Assembly (NCBI RefSeq): GCF_028745735.1
Contig: NZ_JAQZSM010000013.1
Location: forward strand, 55,861 to 119,860
DNA: 64,000 nucleotides
DNA from: Roseinatronobacter alkalisoli
GTDB taxonomy: Bacteria; Pseudomonadota; Alphaproteobacteria; Rhodobacterales; Rhodobacteraceae
Direction: 5' to 3'
Shown: positions 50,699-59,502 of the stretch, piece after piece
How the letters are laid out: each line of letters begins with the position of its first letter
Numbering within the stretch: position 1 is the first letter of the stretch
Notes under the pieces: model-generated
Told to the model about the DNA's origin: nothing
Seen by the model: the letters and a program-made list of their open reading frames with translations, nothing else
The model's database searches: none
Program-made: the position numbers and the translations under genes

Positions 50699-50984
50699 GA
50701 TCCATTTCCTTCGGTTGCTTCGGTCGTGTTTTCAGACCGTATGCGCATAAAACCCCTGAAACCGCATTCCGTTCCCGCGAATAACGCGCATGGGCCTTGT
50801 GGGGGTGCCATTCACGGGCAGGAACTGGCCCGTGATGACATGACAGGATCATGTTTAATCTGGTCGGAAACCGGGTGTTGATGCGCGCGCAAAGCCTGCG
50901 CCACCCGTGGGCCGGGTTCAACCGGCCTTCCGCTATGGCCTGGCGTGGGTTCAGTCTGTATTGTTCAGACAAACCACCAGTATG
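50699..50984. other. Non-coding gap before the peptide/acyl-amino-acid operon end
   Basis: 286 bp holding the promoter of the small secreted-protein gene on one side and the 3' end of the long minus-strand operon on the other. A GGCCGG/CCGGCC stem (50910-50927) and a GTCTG/CAGAC stem around 50955-50971 lie after the operon's last stop codon; neither is followed by a T-run. Nothing else is evident. Confidence 0.4.
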
Positions 50985-51956
50985 TCAGGCAACATCCACC
51001 GGTTGTGCCAGCCGCACAGCGGTCTTGCCGGGCCACAGCCGGGCAGACGGCATGATCAGGACAGTGGTGGCATGCGGTGCCCGGATTTCGCGCGCGCCGT
51101 CATGGCCGATCAGTGCGCCCTGCGGCAGATGTTCAAACCCGCGCCAGTCTTCGGCGAAGCGGAAATTGTCCGTCTGGATTGTTACCGGGCCGGATACTTC
51201 GTAGAAACGCATGTTTTCCGGTACTGGCAATGGCCGGTGTGCGGCGACAAAATCCTGCGGCACCGCGCCGGTTGCGGCCAGAAAGGCCAGGGTTGTGTCC
51301 AGCGCGATATCGGCGGCGGGGGTTTCCCAATGCTGGCCGCATTCCACCAGCAGCGCATTGCGTCCCGATGCCGGGTTGGCGAAATCCGCATAGTCGCGCA
51401 TACGCACGCCTTCGTCATGGCCATGGTCGCTGACCGCAACTGCGGGCGTGCCGACAGCGCGCGCCAGATCGCGGCCTTTCGCCAGCGGCCCGGCAATGGT
51501 CAGTGGTTCGGTCTTATGCTGCATCGAATGGATGTCCAGCAGCAGATCAACAGTATCCAGCCATGGCCGGATTTCGCGCGCGCGGGCCAGTTCAACGGTC
51601 AGCTTGCGGTCGGGATCGTCCAGAACGCCCGGCGACCACAGGCGGTTGAAATCCTCATCCACCCAGCGGCTGGCATTGGGATTGGCTGCGTCAAACGCCT
51701 CATAGGCGGCAATGTTGATGAAGGCCAGCGACAACCTGCCCTGCACCGGGCGCACGTTGTTGCCAAACAGCCAGTCCAGCGCGATGGCCCCGCAGGGTTC
51801 ATTGCCATGCACAACGGCGGTGACAGCAACATGGGGGCCGGGCTGGCCGCTGTCGAATGTCCAGACATAGGGGATGCCGGTGTTCCCGGCCGCATAGGCG
51901 GTAATGTCGGGCGGGGTCAGTTCTACGGGATAGGCGGCGGGGGTGGCAGGGGTCAT
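50985..51956 (-). CDS. Succinylglutamate desuccinylase/aspartoacylase-like zinc hydrolase
   Basis: 323 aa, carboxypeptidase M14-like fold, cytoplasmic. Zinc-site motifs are visible: His and Glu in VVHGNEPCGA, the second His in LLLDIHSMQ, and the catalytic Glu in NALLVECGQHWE. The family deacylates N-acyl amino acids such as N-acetylaspartate or N-succinylglutamate. It is last in the operon with an N-formylglutamate amidohydrolase (4-bp overlap) and a peptide ABC transporter. The true substrate is unknown but is probably an N-acylated amino acid or short peptide. Confidence 0.85.
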   Translation of the reverse strand: MTPATPAAYPVELTPPDITAYAAGNTGIPYVWTFDSGQPGPHVAVTAVVHGNEPCGAIALDWLFGNNVRPVQGRLSLAFINIAAYEAFDAANPNASRWVDEDFNRLWSPGVLDDPDRKLTVELARAREIRPWLDTVDLLLDIHSMQHKTEPLTIAGPLAKGRDLARAVGTPAVAVSDHGHDEGVRMRDYADFANPASGRNALLVECGQHWETPAADIALDTTLAFLAATGAVPQDFVAAHRPLPVPENMRFYEVSGPVTIQTDNFRFAEDWRGFEHLPQGALIGHDGAREIRAPHATTVLIMPSARLWPGKTAVRLAQPVDVA

Positions 51957-52825
51957 GGATATTGCCCTTGTAGCTGGCTGGTGACGAATTCGCCCAGATG
52001 CGCTGACAGGTCACGCAACAGGGCCTGCAACGGCGCGAAGCCCGCATTGGGTTCGCGTGTGGCCTCATTCATATACAGGCGGCGGTTGATTTCGATCTGG
52101 ATGGAATGGCGGTTGGCGGCCGGGGCACCATTGGCGCGGACCAGTTCCATGCCCTTGTAGGGGTCGTTAATACCCACTGACACGCCACGCGCAGCTAGAA
52201 ATGCGCGGATTGTTTCCGTCATGGCGGGGGCGCAGGTCGTGCCATCCCGGTCGCCCAGCACGAAATCGGCGCGCGTTGTGCCGGGCGGTTCGGGCGACAT
52301 GGCGCTGGCGCGATGCGGCATCGAATGACAATTGACATGCCAGACCTGCCCCCAACGGGTATGGGCGCCATCCAGCAGATCACGCAGGGTGGTCTGATAG
52401 CGCTGGTGATATGTGGTGATGCGGTGCGTGATCTCTGCCGCGGTCAGGGGGCGGTCATACATTGCTGCGCCGTCGGGTGGCACGCGGGTCCAGCACAGGC
52501 CGATGCCGTTGCGGCTTTTCACAGATGGCCGCAGGGTCATCGGCATTGTGCCGTCAATCTGCGCGGGGTCCAGATCATCCGCCGCGCGGTTGGTATCGAT
52601 ATAGGCACGTGGGAACAGCGCATGCAGCAGCACCGCGCCTGCATCCACCGCGCCCGAAAACAGTGTGTGGACATGGGTATCCTCGGCCATGCGCAACAGG
52701 GCCGGGTCGGCGATGGGGCGGAAATCGGCGGGATAGTCAGTGCCGGAATGCGGGCTGTCAAACACCAGCGGCAGGCGCTGGCTGTCAGTGCCCAGAATTT
52801 CCAGCACCGCCGGGATCAGGGTCAT
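51953..52825 (-). CDS. N-formylglutamate amidohydrolase family protein
   Basis: 290 aa. The N-terminus LPLVFDSPHSGTDYPADF is the hallmark of the N-formylglutamate deformylase (HutG-like) family. VWHVNCHSMPH and FVLGDRDGTTC carry likely metal-binding residues, and GRHSIQIEINRRLYMNE-like text appears as NRHSIQIEINRRLYMNE. There are no histidine-utilisation genes nearby, so the substrate may be another formyl or acyl amino acid. The start at 52825 overlaps the stop of the ATPase gene (ATGA); a frame up to 52942 is not needed. Confidence 0.88.
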   Translation of the reverse strand: MTLIPAVLEILGTDSQRLPLVFDSPHSGTDYPADFRPIADPALLRMAEDTHVHTLFSGAVDAGAVLLHALFPRAYIDTNRAADDLDPAQIDGTMPMTLRPSVKSRNGIGLCWTRVPPDGAAMYDRPLTAAEITHRITTYHQRYQTTLRDLLDGAHTRWGQVWHVNCHSMPHRASAMSPEPPGTTRADFVLGDRDGTTCAPAMTETIRAFLAARGVSVGINDPYKGMELVRANGAPAANRHSIQIEINRRLYMNEATREPNAGFAPLQALLRDLSAHLGEFVTSQLQGQYP

Positions 52826-53823
52826 GCGACACCCCCATCTTCCAGATGGCAGGCCACGGCGCGCGGGCCATCCTGGCGCAGGCGCGGCACCTCTCGTGAA
52901 CAGCGCGGCCCGGCAAAGGGGCAGCGGGTGTGAAAATGGCACCCCGGCGGCGGGTTCATGGGGGACGGGATTTCACCTTTGATCGGTTCAAACCGGCGCT
53001 TTTCAAATGACAGACGCGGCACTTCGGCCAGCAGCGCCTGCGTATAGGGGTGGCGGGCATCGGAAAACAGCGCATCTGTCGGGGCGATTTCAACCACACG
53101 GCCCAGATACAATATCACCACCCGGTCAGAAATATGTTCCACAACACCCAGATCATGGCTGATGAACAGATAAGCCAGCCCCAGTTCGCGCCGCAGACGC
53201 ATGAACAGGTTCAGCACCTGCGCCTGAATAGAAACATCCAGCGCGGCCACCGATTCATCGCAGATCAGGAATTGCGGGCTGACCGCCAGCGCGCGGGCAA
53301 TCACGATGCGCTGGCGCTGACCGCCGGAAAACTGGTGCGGGTAGCGGTCGCCCGCAGTGGGTTCAAGGCCCACACGTTCCAGCATCTGCGCCACGAATTC
53401 CCGCGCCTGCGATTGCGTGATGATGCCATGATAGACTGGCGCCTCGGATATGATGTCGCGCACCCGCATCCGCGGGTTAAGCGAGGACATGGGATCCTGA
53501 AAGATCATCTGAATCTGCAAGGCCGCAGCTGTGGTTTCGGCGCGGTTGCGGGTGGTGATATCTGCCCCTTCAAACCGGATCGTGCCATGCGTTGGTGGCA
53601 GCAAACCTGCAATCATCCGCCCGATGGTGGATTTCCCGGACCCGGATTCGCCCACCAGCCCCACCACCTCGCCCGGGGCCACGCTGAAGCTGACATCATC
53701 AACAGCGTGAACAGTTGCGGGTTCATGCCCCATGCCCATGCGCGCGGCCAGCCGTGCGGCCATATCATGATCTTCGCGGAAGCGTTTCGACAGATTGGCA
53801 ATTTCAAGCAGCGCTTCGGTCAT
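52822..53823 (-). CDS. dppF: Dipeptide/oligopeptide ABC transporter ATP-binding protein (DppF type)
   Basis: 333 aa. Walker A is GESGSGKST, the signature is FSGGQRQRIVIARAL, Walker B is FLICDESVAALDVSIQ and the switch His lies in FISHDLGVV. The C-terminal oligopeptide/dipeptide domain contains PPPGCHFHTRCPFAGPRC with the Cys residues that bind an iron-sulfur cluster in some relatives. The start at 53823 (MTEALLEIANL) overlaps dppD by 4 bp. It pairs with the DppD-type ATPase. Confidence 0.92.
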   Translation of the reverse strand: MTEALLEIANLSKRFREDHDMAARLAARMGMGHEPATVHAVDDVSFSVAPGEVVGLVGESGSGKSTIGRMIAGLLPPTHGTIRFEGADITTRNRAETTAAALQIQMIFQDPMSSLNPRMRVRDIISEAPVYHGIITQSQAREFVAQMLERVGLEPTAGDRYPHQFSGGQRQRIVIARALAVSPQFLICDESVAALDVSIQAQVLNLFMRLRRELGLAYLFISHDLGVVEHISDRVVILYLGRVVEIAPTDALFSDARHPYTQALLAEVPRLSFEKRRFEPIKGEIPSPMNPPPGCHFHTRCPFAGPRCSREVPRLRQDGPRAVACHLEDGGVA

Positions 53824-54800
53824 TGCGCCACCTCGGACTCGCGCATGGGATGGATGCAACGCGCCATCTGCCCGGTGGGCATTTCGCGCGGCGGTTGGTC
53901 GGCGCGGCACGCATCAGTGGCGTTGGGGCAACGTGGACGAAAGGCACAGCCCTGCGGCAGGTCCAGCAACGGCGGCGTCATGCCCGGTATCTGCGCCAGA
54001 TCAACCCCGCGCTTGTTGCGGCTGGGAATGGATTCGATCAGCCCATGGGTATAGGGGTGCGCGGGGTGGCGCAGCACAGTGGCCGCCCGCCCCTGTTCGA
54101 CCACGCGGCCCGCATACATCACTGCGATATTATCGGCCAGGCTGGACACCACGCTCAGGTCATGGGTGATCCAGATCAGCGCAGTGCCGCTGCCTTCGGC
54201 CAGTTTCTGCACCTCAGCCAGAATTTGTGCCTGAATGGTCACGTCCAGCGCGGTGGTCGGTTCATCCGCGACAATCACCTCGGGGTCATGAAGCAGGGCG
54301 ATGGCGATGGCGACGCGCTGGCGCATCCCGCCCGAAAACTGGTGCGGATAGGCATCCATCCGTTCCGCCGGTGACGGGATACCCACCCGCGCCAGCGTGG
54401 CAAGGCAGCGTTCGCGCGCGGCCTGTTTGCTGATATGGACATGCGCCTGAACCGCTTCTATCATCTGGGTGGATATCTTCAGCACCGGGTTCAGGGTCAT
54501 CATCGGGTCCTGAAAGATCATCGCAATGTGGCGGCCACGGATGGCCTGCCATTCGCGTTCCCGCAGGTTGGCCAGATCGCGGCCCTGATACAGGATGCGC
54601 CCGCCCACAATGCGCCCCGGTTTGTCCACCATCCCCATGATGGAAAAGCCGGTGACGGTTTTGCCCGACCCGCTTTCGCCGACCAGCCCCATCACCTCAC
54701 CCCGGTTGACCGAGAAGCTGACACCATCGACAGCAGGGACCACGCCCGCACGGGTGAAAAAGTGGGTTTTCAGGTTTTCGACCTGCAATACAGCAGTCAT
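53820..54800 (-). CDS. dppD: Dipeptide/oligopeptide ABC transporter ATP-binding protein (DppD type)
   Basis: 326 aa. Walker A is GESGSGKTVT, the signature is FSGGMRQRVAIAIAL, Walker B is VIVADEPTTALDVTIQ, and the C-terminal Cys-rich segment is LPQGCAFRPRCPNATDAC. It is the first of the two ATPase genes, one base after the DppC-type permease stop. Together with DppF it drives import by the DppB/DppC pore. Confidence 0.92.
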   Translation of the reverse strand: MTAVLQVENLKTHFFTRAGVVPAVDGVSFSVNRGEVMGLVGESGSGKTVTGFSIMGMVDKPGRIVGGRILYQGRDLANLREREWQAIRGRHIAMIFQDPMMTLNPVLKISTQMIEAVQAHVHISKQAARERCLATLARVGIPSPAERMDAYPHQFSGGMRQRVAIAIALLHDPEVIVADEPTTALDVTIQAQILAEVQKLAEGSGTALIWITHDLSVVSSLADNIAVMYAGRVVEQGRAATVLRHPAHPYTHGLIESIPSRNKRGVDLAQIPGMTPPLLDLPQGCAFRPRCPNATDACRADQPPREMPTGQMARCIHPMRESEVAQ

Positions 54801-54801
54801 A

Positions 54802-55725
54802 TCAGCGCCTCAGACGGGGGTTAAGTACATCGCGCAACTGGTCGCCCACCAGATTGATCGCGACAATGGCAACCAGCAGCGCCACACCGGGATAGACGCT
54901 GATCCAGTATGCGCCCGACAACAGGTAGGAATAGCCATTGGCGATCAGCAGGCCCAGCGACGGTTCGGTTACTGGCACACCGACACCAAGGAAGGACAAT
55001 GTTGCTTCCAGCGCGATGGCCTGCGCAATCTGCACGGTGGCCACCACGATCAGCGGCGGCAGGGTGTTGGGCAGCAGATGGCGGAACATCACCCGCGCAT
55101 GCCCCAGCCCCAGCCCGCGCGCGGCGGCAATATAGTCGCGCTGGCGTTCGACCAGCGCCGATCCGCGCACCGTGCGCGCATAATAGGCCCATTGCACGAT
55201 CACCAGCGCGATGATCACCTTGTCCACGCCCTTGCCCAGAATGGCCAGCAGGATCAGCGCCACGAGGATCGCGGGAAATGACAGTTGCAGGTCCACCACC
55301 CGCATGATCAGCGTATCAATCCGCCCGCCGAAATAGGCCGCGGTGATGCCCATCGCCATGCCGATTGCCAGCGCGCAAAGCGTGGCGGTGACAGCGACAA
55401 TCAGGCTCATCCGCAGGCCATAGATAATGGCCGACAGCATGTCGCGGCCCTGCGGATCGGTGCCCAGCCAATAGGTCTGCCCGCCAAAGGATTCGGACCC
55501 CGGCGGCAGGTTGTTGTCCATGATCGACAGTTGCGACAGGTCATAAGGGTTTTGTGGCGTGATCCATGGTGCGAATATTGCGGCCAGTACCATAACAACC
55601 ATGACCACAAGCCCGATCATTGCCAGCGGGCTGGACGCGAAATCCAGCATCGCCGCGCGCAGCGGGCTGATAGCCTTTTTTTGCGGGGCCTTCTCCACGG
55701 GGGGCGTGATGGAAATATCGCTCAT
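54802..55725 (-). CDS. dppC: Dipeptide ABC transporter permease (DppC type)
   Basis: 307 aa. A cytoplasmic N-terminal tail is followed by the first helix (LAMIGLVVMVVMVLAAIFAPWI) and the OppC motif PYDLSQL...LGTDPQGRDMLSAIIYGLRMS. The EAA-type loop is ERQRDYIAAARGLGLGHARVMFRHLLPN, followed by TLSFLGVGVPVTEPSLG, typical of DppC. The start at 55725 (MSDISITPPVEK) overlaps the dppB stop by 4 bp. It forms the pore with DppB. Confidence 0.92.
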   Translation of the reverse strand: MSDISITPPVEKAPQKKAISPLRAAMLDFASSPLAMIGLVVMVVMVLAAIFAPWITPQNPYDLSQLSIMDNNLPPGSESFGGQTYWLGTDPQGRDMLSAIIYGLRMSLIVAVTATLCALAIGMAMGITAAYFGGRIDTLIMRVVDLQLSFPAILVALILLAILGKGVDKVIIALVIVQWAYYARTVRGSALVERQRDYIAAARGLGLGHARVMFRHLLPNTLPPLIVVATVQIAQAIALEATLSFLGVGVPVTEPSLGLLIANGYSYLLSGAYWISVYPGVALLVAIVAINLVGDQLRDVLNPRLRR

Positions 55726-56702
55726 TGTGTGCCCCGCTGTGCCAGCCGCACACGCGGGTCCAGCACGGAATACAGCAGATCCACCAGAAAGTTGATCAGC
55801 ACGAAAAGGAAGACGATCAGCATCAGATAGGCCACGATCACAGGCCGGTCCAACCGGTTGATACTGTCGATCAGCAGCTTGCCCATGCCGGGCCAGGCGA
55901 AGACTGTTTCCGTCACCACGGCAAAGGCGATCATCGACCCCAGTTCCAGCCCCAGAATGGTGACAACGGGGATCATGATGTTTTTCAGCACATGCACCAG
56001 CACCACGCGGCGATGCGACAACCCCTTGGCGCGGGCAAATTTGATATAATCCTGCATCATCACCTCGCGCGTGCCTGCGCGCGCCAGCCGGATGACCAGC
56101 GCCATCTTGAACAACGCCAGATTGATTGCGGGCAGGATCATGTGTTTCAGCCCGTCGAGGTTCAGGAAACTGACCCGCATTCCCAGAAATTCGGTGGTCT
56201 GGCCACGCCCGCCCGCAGGCAGCCAGCCCAGAAACACCGCGAAGATCAGGATCATCATCAAGCCTTGCCAGAAATTCGGCAGGCTGAACCCCAGAATGGA
56301 CCCCGCCATGATGCTGCGCCCGCCCACTGTGTCGGGCTTCAGCCCGGCGATCACGCCCAGCGGCACGCCCAGCACGATGGCCAGCACCAGCGCAAACAGC
56401 GCCAGTTCCATCGTCGCGGGCAGGCGTTGCAGGATCACCGACATCGCACTTTCGCCATAGACGAAGGAACGGCCGAAATCGCCCTGCAGCAGGTTGCCGA
56501 AATAGACCCAGAACTGTTCCCACAAGGGGCGGTCCAGCCCCATGCGTTCCATGATCTCCAGCCGCTGACGCTCTGTCGCTTCGGGATTGATCAGGATGTC
56601 AACAGGATTGCCGATCGCATAGACACCAAGAAAGACCAGCACGGCCATTGCAATCACGGCGAGCAGACTCTGGCCCAGACGCCGCAGCAGATATGCCACC
56701 AT
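55722..56702 (-). CDS. dppB: Dipeptide ABC transporter permease (DppB type)
   Basis: 326 aa, six helices, with the DppB N-terminus YLLRRLGQSLLAVIAMAVLVF and the periplasmic LGLDRPLWEQFWVYFGNLLQGDFGRS-like segment (MGLDRPLWEQF). The EAA loop is TREVMMQDYIKFARAKGLSHRRV and the ending is DLLYSVLDPRVRL. The start at 56702 has GGAG nine bases upstream; an in-frame ATG at 56723 lacks one. It follows the binding-protein gene after a strong hairpin. Confidence 0.92.
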   Translation of the reverse strand: MVAYLLRRLGQSLLAVIAMAVLVFLGVYAIGNPVDILINPEATERQRLEIMERMGLDRPLWEQFWVYFGNLLQGDFGRSFVYGESAMSVILQRLPATMELALFALVLAIVLGVPLGVIAGLKPDTVGGRSIMAGSILGFSLPNFWQGLMMILIFAVFLGWLPAGGRGQTTEFLGMRVSFLNLDGLKHMILPAINLALFKMALVIRLARAGTREVMMQDYIKFARAKGLSHRRVVLVHVLKNIMIPVVTILGLELGSMIAFAVVTETVFAWPGMGKLLIDSINRLDRPVIVAYLMLIVFLFVLINFLVDLLYSVLDPRVRLAQRGTQ

Positions 56703-56732
56703 GATGATATTCTCCGCTGGCAAAAGAAAGCT

Positions 56733-56760
56733 GATGCGCCGGGATCAGACCCGGCGCATC
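56733..56760 (-). terminator. Hairpin after the peptide-binding-protein gene
   Basis: GATGCGCCGGG (56733-56743) and CCCGGCGCATC (56750-56760) form a perfect 11-bp stem with a 6-nt loop. On the minus strand it is followed by AGCTTTCTTTT. It is probably a partial terminator between the binding-protein and permease genes. Confidence 0.7.
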
Positions 56761-56780
56761 CTATATGAAAAGGCCCGGTA

Positions 56781-58391
56781 TCAGTCGGCCTGGGTGACCG
56801 CAAAACCCAGCGTGTACTGGTCTGCGCGTGCTTCATATTCCAGACCGGGCGCCAGCGCCCATGTGGTCAGTTCATAATGGATCGGCACAATGGCGAATGT
56901 GTCCATTGCGATGGCACTTGCCTCGCGCAGAAGCCGTTCGCGTTCAGCGTCATCCACAGTTTGCAGCGCTTCTACCAGCCGGTCATCGATATCCGGGTTG
57001 GAATGGCGGGCGAAATTGGTGCCGCCAAGGCTGCGATCGGGGTCGCGCGTGGCGACCAGCGCCCCCAGCGGTGACGACATTTCACCTGTGCCCGCACCCC
57101 AGCCCGCCAGAAAGGCCGAGAAGTTGAAACCATTGCGGTCCGCGATAAAGGCCGAGAAAGTCTTGGCATCCACTTCGGTCTGCACGCCGACCTGTGTCCA
57201 CATCTGCGCAACTGCCTGTGAAATGGCCCCATCGTTGATGTAGCGGTCATTCGGCGTGCCCAGCACGATCTGGAAACCATCGGGATAGCCCGCATCAGCC
57301 AGCAATTCGCGTGCGCGCTCAGCGTCATAGGGGATCGCGGGGCGGTCGGGGTTGGTGCCGAACATTGGTGCAGGCAGCAATTCGCCCGCCGGTTCCGACA
57401 GACCCAGCATCAGCCGTTGCTGAATCGCCTCGCGGTCGATGGCCAGCGCCAGTGCTTCGCGCACACGGGCGTCCTGCAACGGGTTGGTGTCGCCGGCAAT
57501 ACCCGGTGTCGGCGCATCGCCCTGATCCAGCGCGATATAGATGACGCGGTTTGACAGACCGGATGAAATAACGAAACCATCGCCTTCGATCCGGGCGATA
57601 TCCTGCGTTGGCGGGTTCTCGATCATCTGCACGTCACCTGCCAGCAGCGCTGCCACGCGGGCACCAGCATTGGTCAGCGGACGCATGACGATCTGTTCCC
57701 ATGCGGGGGCGTCGCCATAGTAGTTGTCATTGCGCGTCAGGCGCAATTCCTCGCCCCGGATATAGGCATCCAGCGTGTAGGGGCCGGTGCCGATGGCAAA
57801 GGCCGGGTCATTGAATTCCGCAGATGCGGGCGCATCGCCGATTCCGGTGCAGCCATCGGTGTCGAAACTCACCTCATCTTCGGCACCTGAAACGCTGGCC
57901 GAAATGATGCCGAATGTCGCCAGCTGGTTGGGCAGCAGCGGGGCCGGCCCGTCTGTGGTTACAATCAGCGTATGGTCATCTTCGGCTTCCAGCCCGGCGA
58001 TGGCGCGGGTGTATAGCGTGAAGGGCGACGGCGCGTCAGGCACCAGCGGAATGCGGCAGATGGTATAGATCACGTCGCGCGCGGTAAACGGCGCACCGTT
58101 GGAAAAGGTCACCCCCTCGCGCAGGGTCAGGCGCCAGGTGGTGTCATCCACGGCTTCCCATTCCGTTGCAAGACCGGGATTCAGAAGCTGTTGGGCGTCC
58201 TGTTCGATCAAGGGCGTGAATATATGGCGGGCCAGCGCATTGTTCGGCCCCAGATTGTGGTAGTGCGGGTCAACGGATGTTGGTTCGGATGCAAGCCCGA
58301 TCCGCAGCGTATCAGCACTGACCGCGCCCGCTGTCAGCGCAAGCGCTGCGCTGGCGGACATCAGAAATGCGCGTGATGAAGTATTGGGCAT
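56781..58391 (-). CDS. Dipeptide-type ABC transporter periplasmic binding protein
   Basis: 536 aa, family 5 solute-binding protein (DppA/OppA size). The signal peptide is MPNTSSRAFLMSASAALALT to AVSA, then DTLRIGLASEPTSVDPHYHN, the usual family start. The segments LREGVTFSNGAPFTARDVIYT and TGPYTLDAYIRGEELRLTRNDNYYG are family signatures. The start at 58391 has GGGAG upstream; the frame to 58475 would add a non-signal leader. It heads the leftward operon and is divergent from the LysR gene. Its ligand is probably a peptide or N-acyl amino acid. Confidence 0.92.
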   Translation of the reverse strand: MPNTSSRAFLMSASAALALTAGAVSADTLRIGLASEPTSVDPHYHNLGPNNALARHIFTPLIEQDAQQLLNPGLATEWEAVDDTTWRLTLREGVTFSNGAPFTARDVIYTICRIPLVPDAPSPFTLYTRAIAGLEAEDDHTLIVTTDGPAPLLPNQLATFGIISASVSGAEDEVSFDTDGCTGIGDAPASAEFNDPAFAIGTGPYTLDAYIRGEELRLTRNDNYYGDAPAWEQIVMRPLTNAGARVAALLAGDVQMIENPPTQDIARIEGDGFVISSGLSNRVIYIALDQGDAPTPGIAGDTNPLQDARVREALALAIDREAIQQRLMLGLSEPAGELLPAPMFGTNPDRPAIPYDAERARELLADAGYPDGFQIVLGTPNDRYINDGAISQAVAQMWTQVGVQTEVDAKTFSAFIADRNGFNFSAFLAGWGAGTGEMSSPLGALVATRDPDRSLGGTNFARHSNPDIDDRLVEALQTVDDAERERLLREASAIAMDTFAIVPIHYELTTWALAPGLEYEARADQYTLGFAVTQAD

Positions 58392-58503
58392 TGGTAGCTC
58401 CCTGTTTGCGATTCTCGCACGCAATGCGCACGGTATCATCTTTGTCTTTTGACAGAACGAACCGCGCCAGCGCATGACCAGCTACAGGCCGCTCTTGCGT
58501 TAA

Positions 58504-58526
58504 ATGCTATGATGCATTAATAGCAT
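58504..58526. promoter_or_regulatory. Inverted repeat in the divergent lysR/peptide-transporter gap
   Basis: ATGCTAT (58504-58510) and ATAGCAT (58520-58526) make a perfect 7-bp dyad with a 9-bp centre that contains ATGCAT. It is about 45 bp before the lysR start and 113 bp before the binding-protein start, where a LysR regulator would be expected to bind. Confidence 0.6.
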
Positions 58527-58569
58527 TGTAAATAGAAAACATCATAACCAAAACGCATAGGCTGTAGCG

Positions 58570-59502
58570 GTGCCTGAAGATAACAGCAAAAATGACGGGT
58601 CTGACATCAGACTGCGGGAGTTGCGTGTCCTGCGCGCAATTGTCACCACAGGAACGACAACCGCAGCAGCAGATGTGCTGGGCATTTCACAGCCAGCGGT
58701 CAGCCGGACGGTAGCGCAACTCGAAGAGCGTTTGGGCCGCGTGCTTTTTGCGCGCGAAGGGGGGCGCCTGCTGCCCACCTCCGAAGCCCTTGGGATAGAT
58801 GCGGAACTGGATGTGCTGTTCAATGCACTGGACCGGATTGAGAACCCTGACCGGCGTGCGCCTGACCCGACAGTGCCCTTGCGAATTGCGGCACCGCCCA
58901 CCATCGCACATCGGTTCCTGCCCGGTCCGGTCGCTGATTTTTCCCGCCGCTATCCTGATCAGACGATCCTGATCGATGTGTTGTCCAGCGATGTCCTTGT
59001 CACCCAGGTTGCCGAAGGCCGCGTTGACATTGCCTTGTCTGACGCCGAGCCGAACCATGCGGCGGTCCGGGTGGAGCCGTTCCGCGCATCGCATGTCGTG
59101 TGCCTGATGCGGCGCGAAAACCCGCTGTCGGCGAAGCAGGTCATCCTGCCCGAGGATCTGGACGGGCTGGCCTATGTTGCGCAGACCCGCCGCCATTCGG
59201 CCCGCGTCGCCAAGGATCGTGCGTTGGCGGCTGCCGGGGTGCAACCGCGCATAACAATCGAAACCGCGACTGTCGTATCGGCTGCGGAACTGGTGCGCGA
59301 AGGGCTGGGGGTGGCACTGATCAACCCATTTCCGACCGCCCTGCGGCTGGACGCCAGCCTGACCACCCGCCCGTTTGAACCGACAATCACATTGCAGACC
59401 AGTTTTCTTTCGCCCATCGGGACGCGCCATTCGCCAGCCACGCTTGCCTTCATGGCGATGGTACGCGCGCGGGCCAACCAGACCCAAAAGGGAGATTTCT
59501 GA
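58570..59502 (+). CDS. LysR-family transcriptional regulator
   Basis: 310 aa with a GTG start. The helix-turn-helix is LRVLRAIVTTGTTTAAADVLGISQPAVSRTVAQLEERLG, followed by a substrate-binding domain (LRIAAPPTIAHRFLPGPVADF). It is divergent from the dipeptide transporter operon and overlaps the deacylase gene by one base (TGATG), so it probably controls both sides of this N-acyl amino acid/peptide locus. The effector is unknown. No better ATG start is available downstream without losing the HTH. Confidence 0.88.
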   Translation: MPEDNSKNDGSDIRLRELRVLRAIVTTGTTTAAADVLGISQPAVSRTVAQLEERLGRVLFAREGGRLLPTSEALGIDAELDVLFNALDRIENPDRRAPDPTVPLRIAAPPTIAHRFLPGPVADFSRRYPDQTILIDVLSSDVLVTQVAEGRVDIALSDAEPNHAAVRVEPFRASHVVCLMRRENPLSAKQVILPEDLDGLAYVAQTRRHSARVAKDRALAAAGVQPRITIETATVVSAAELVREGLGVALINPFPTALRLDASLTTRPFEPTITLQTSFLSPIGTRHSPATLAFMAMVRARANQTQKGDF

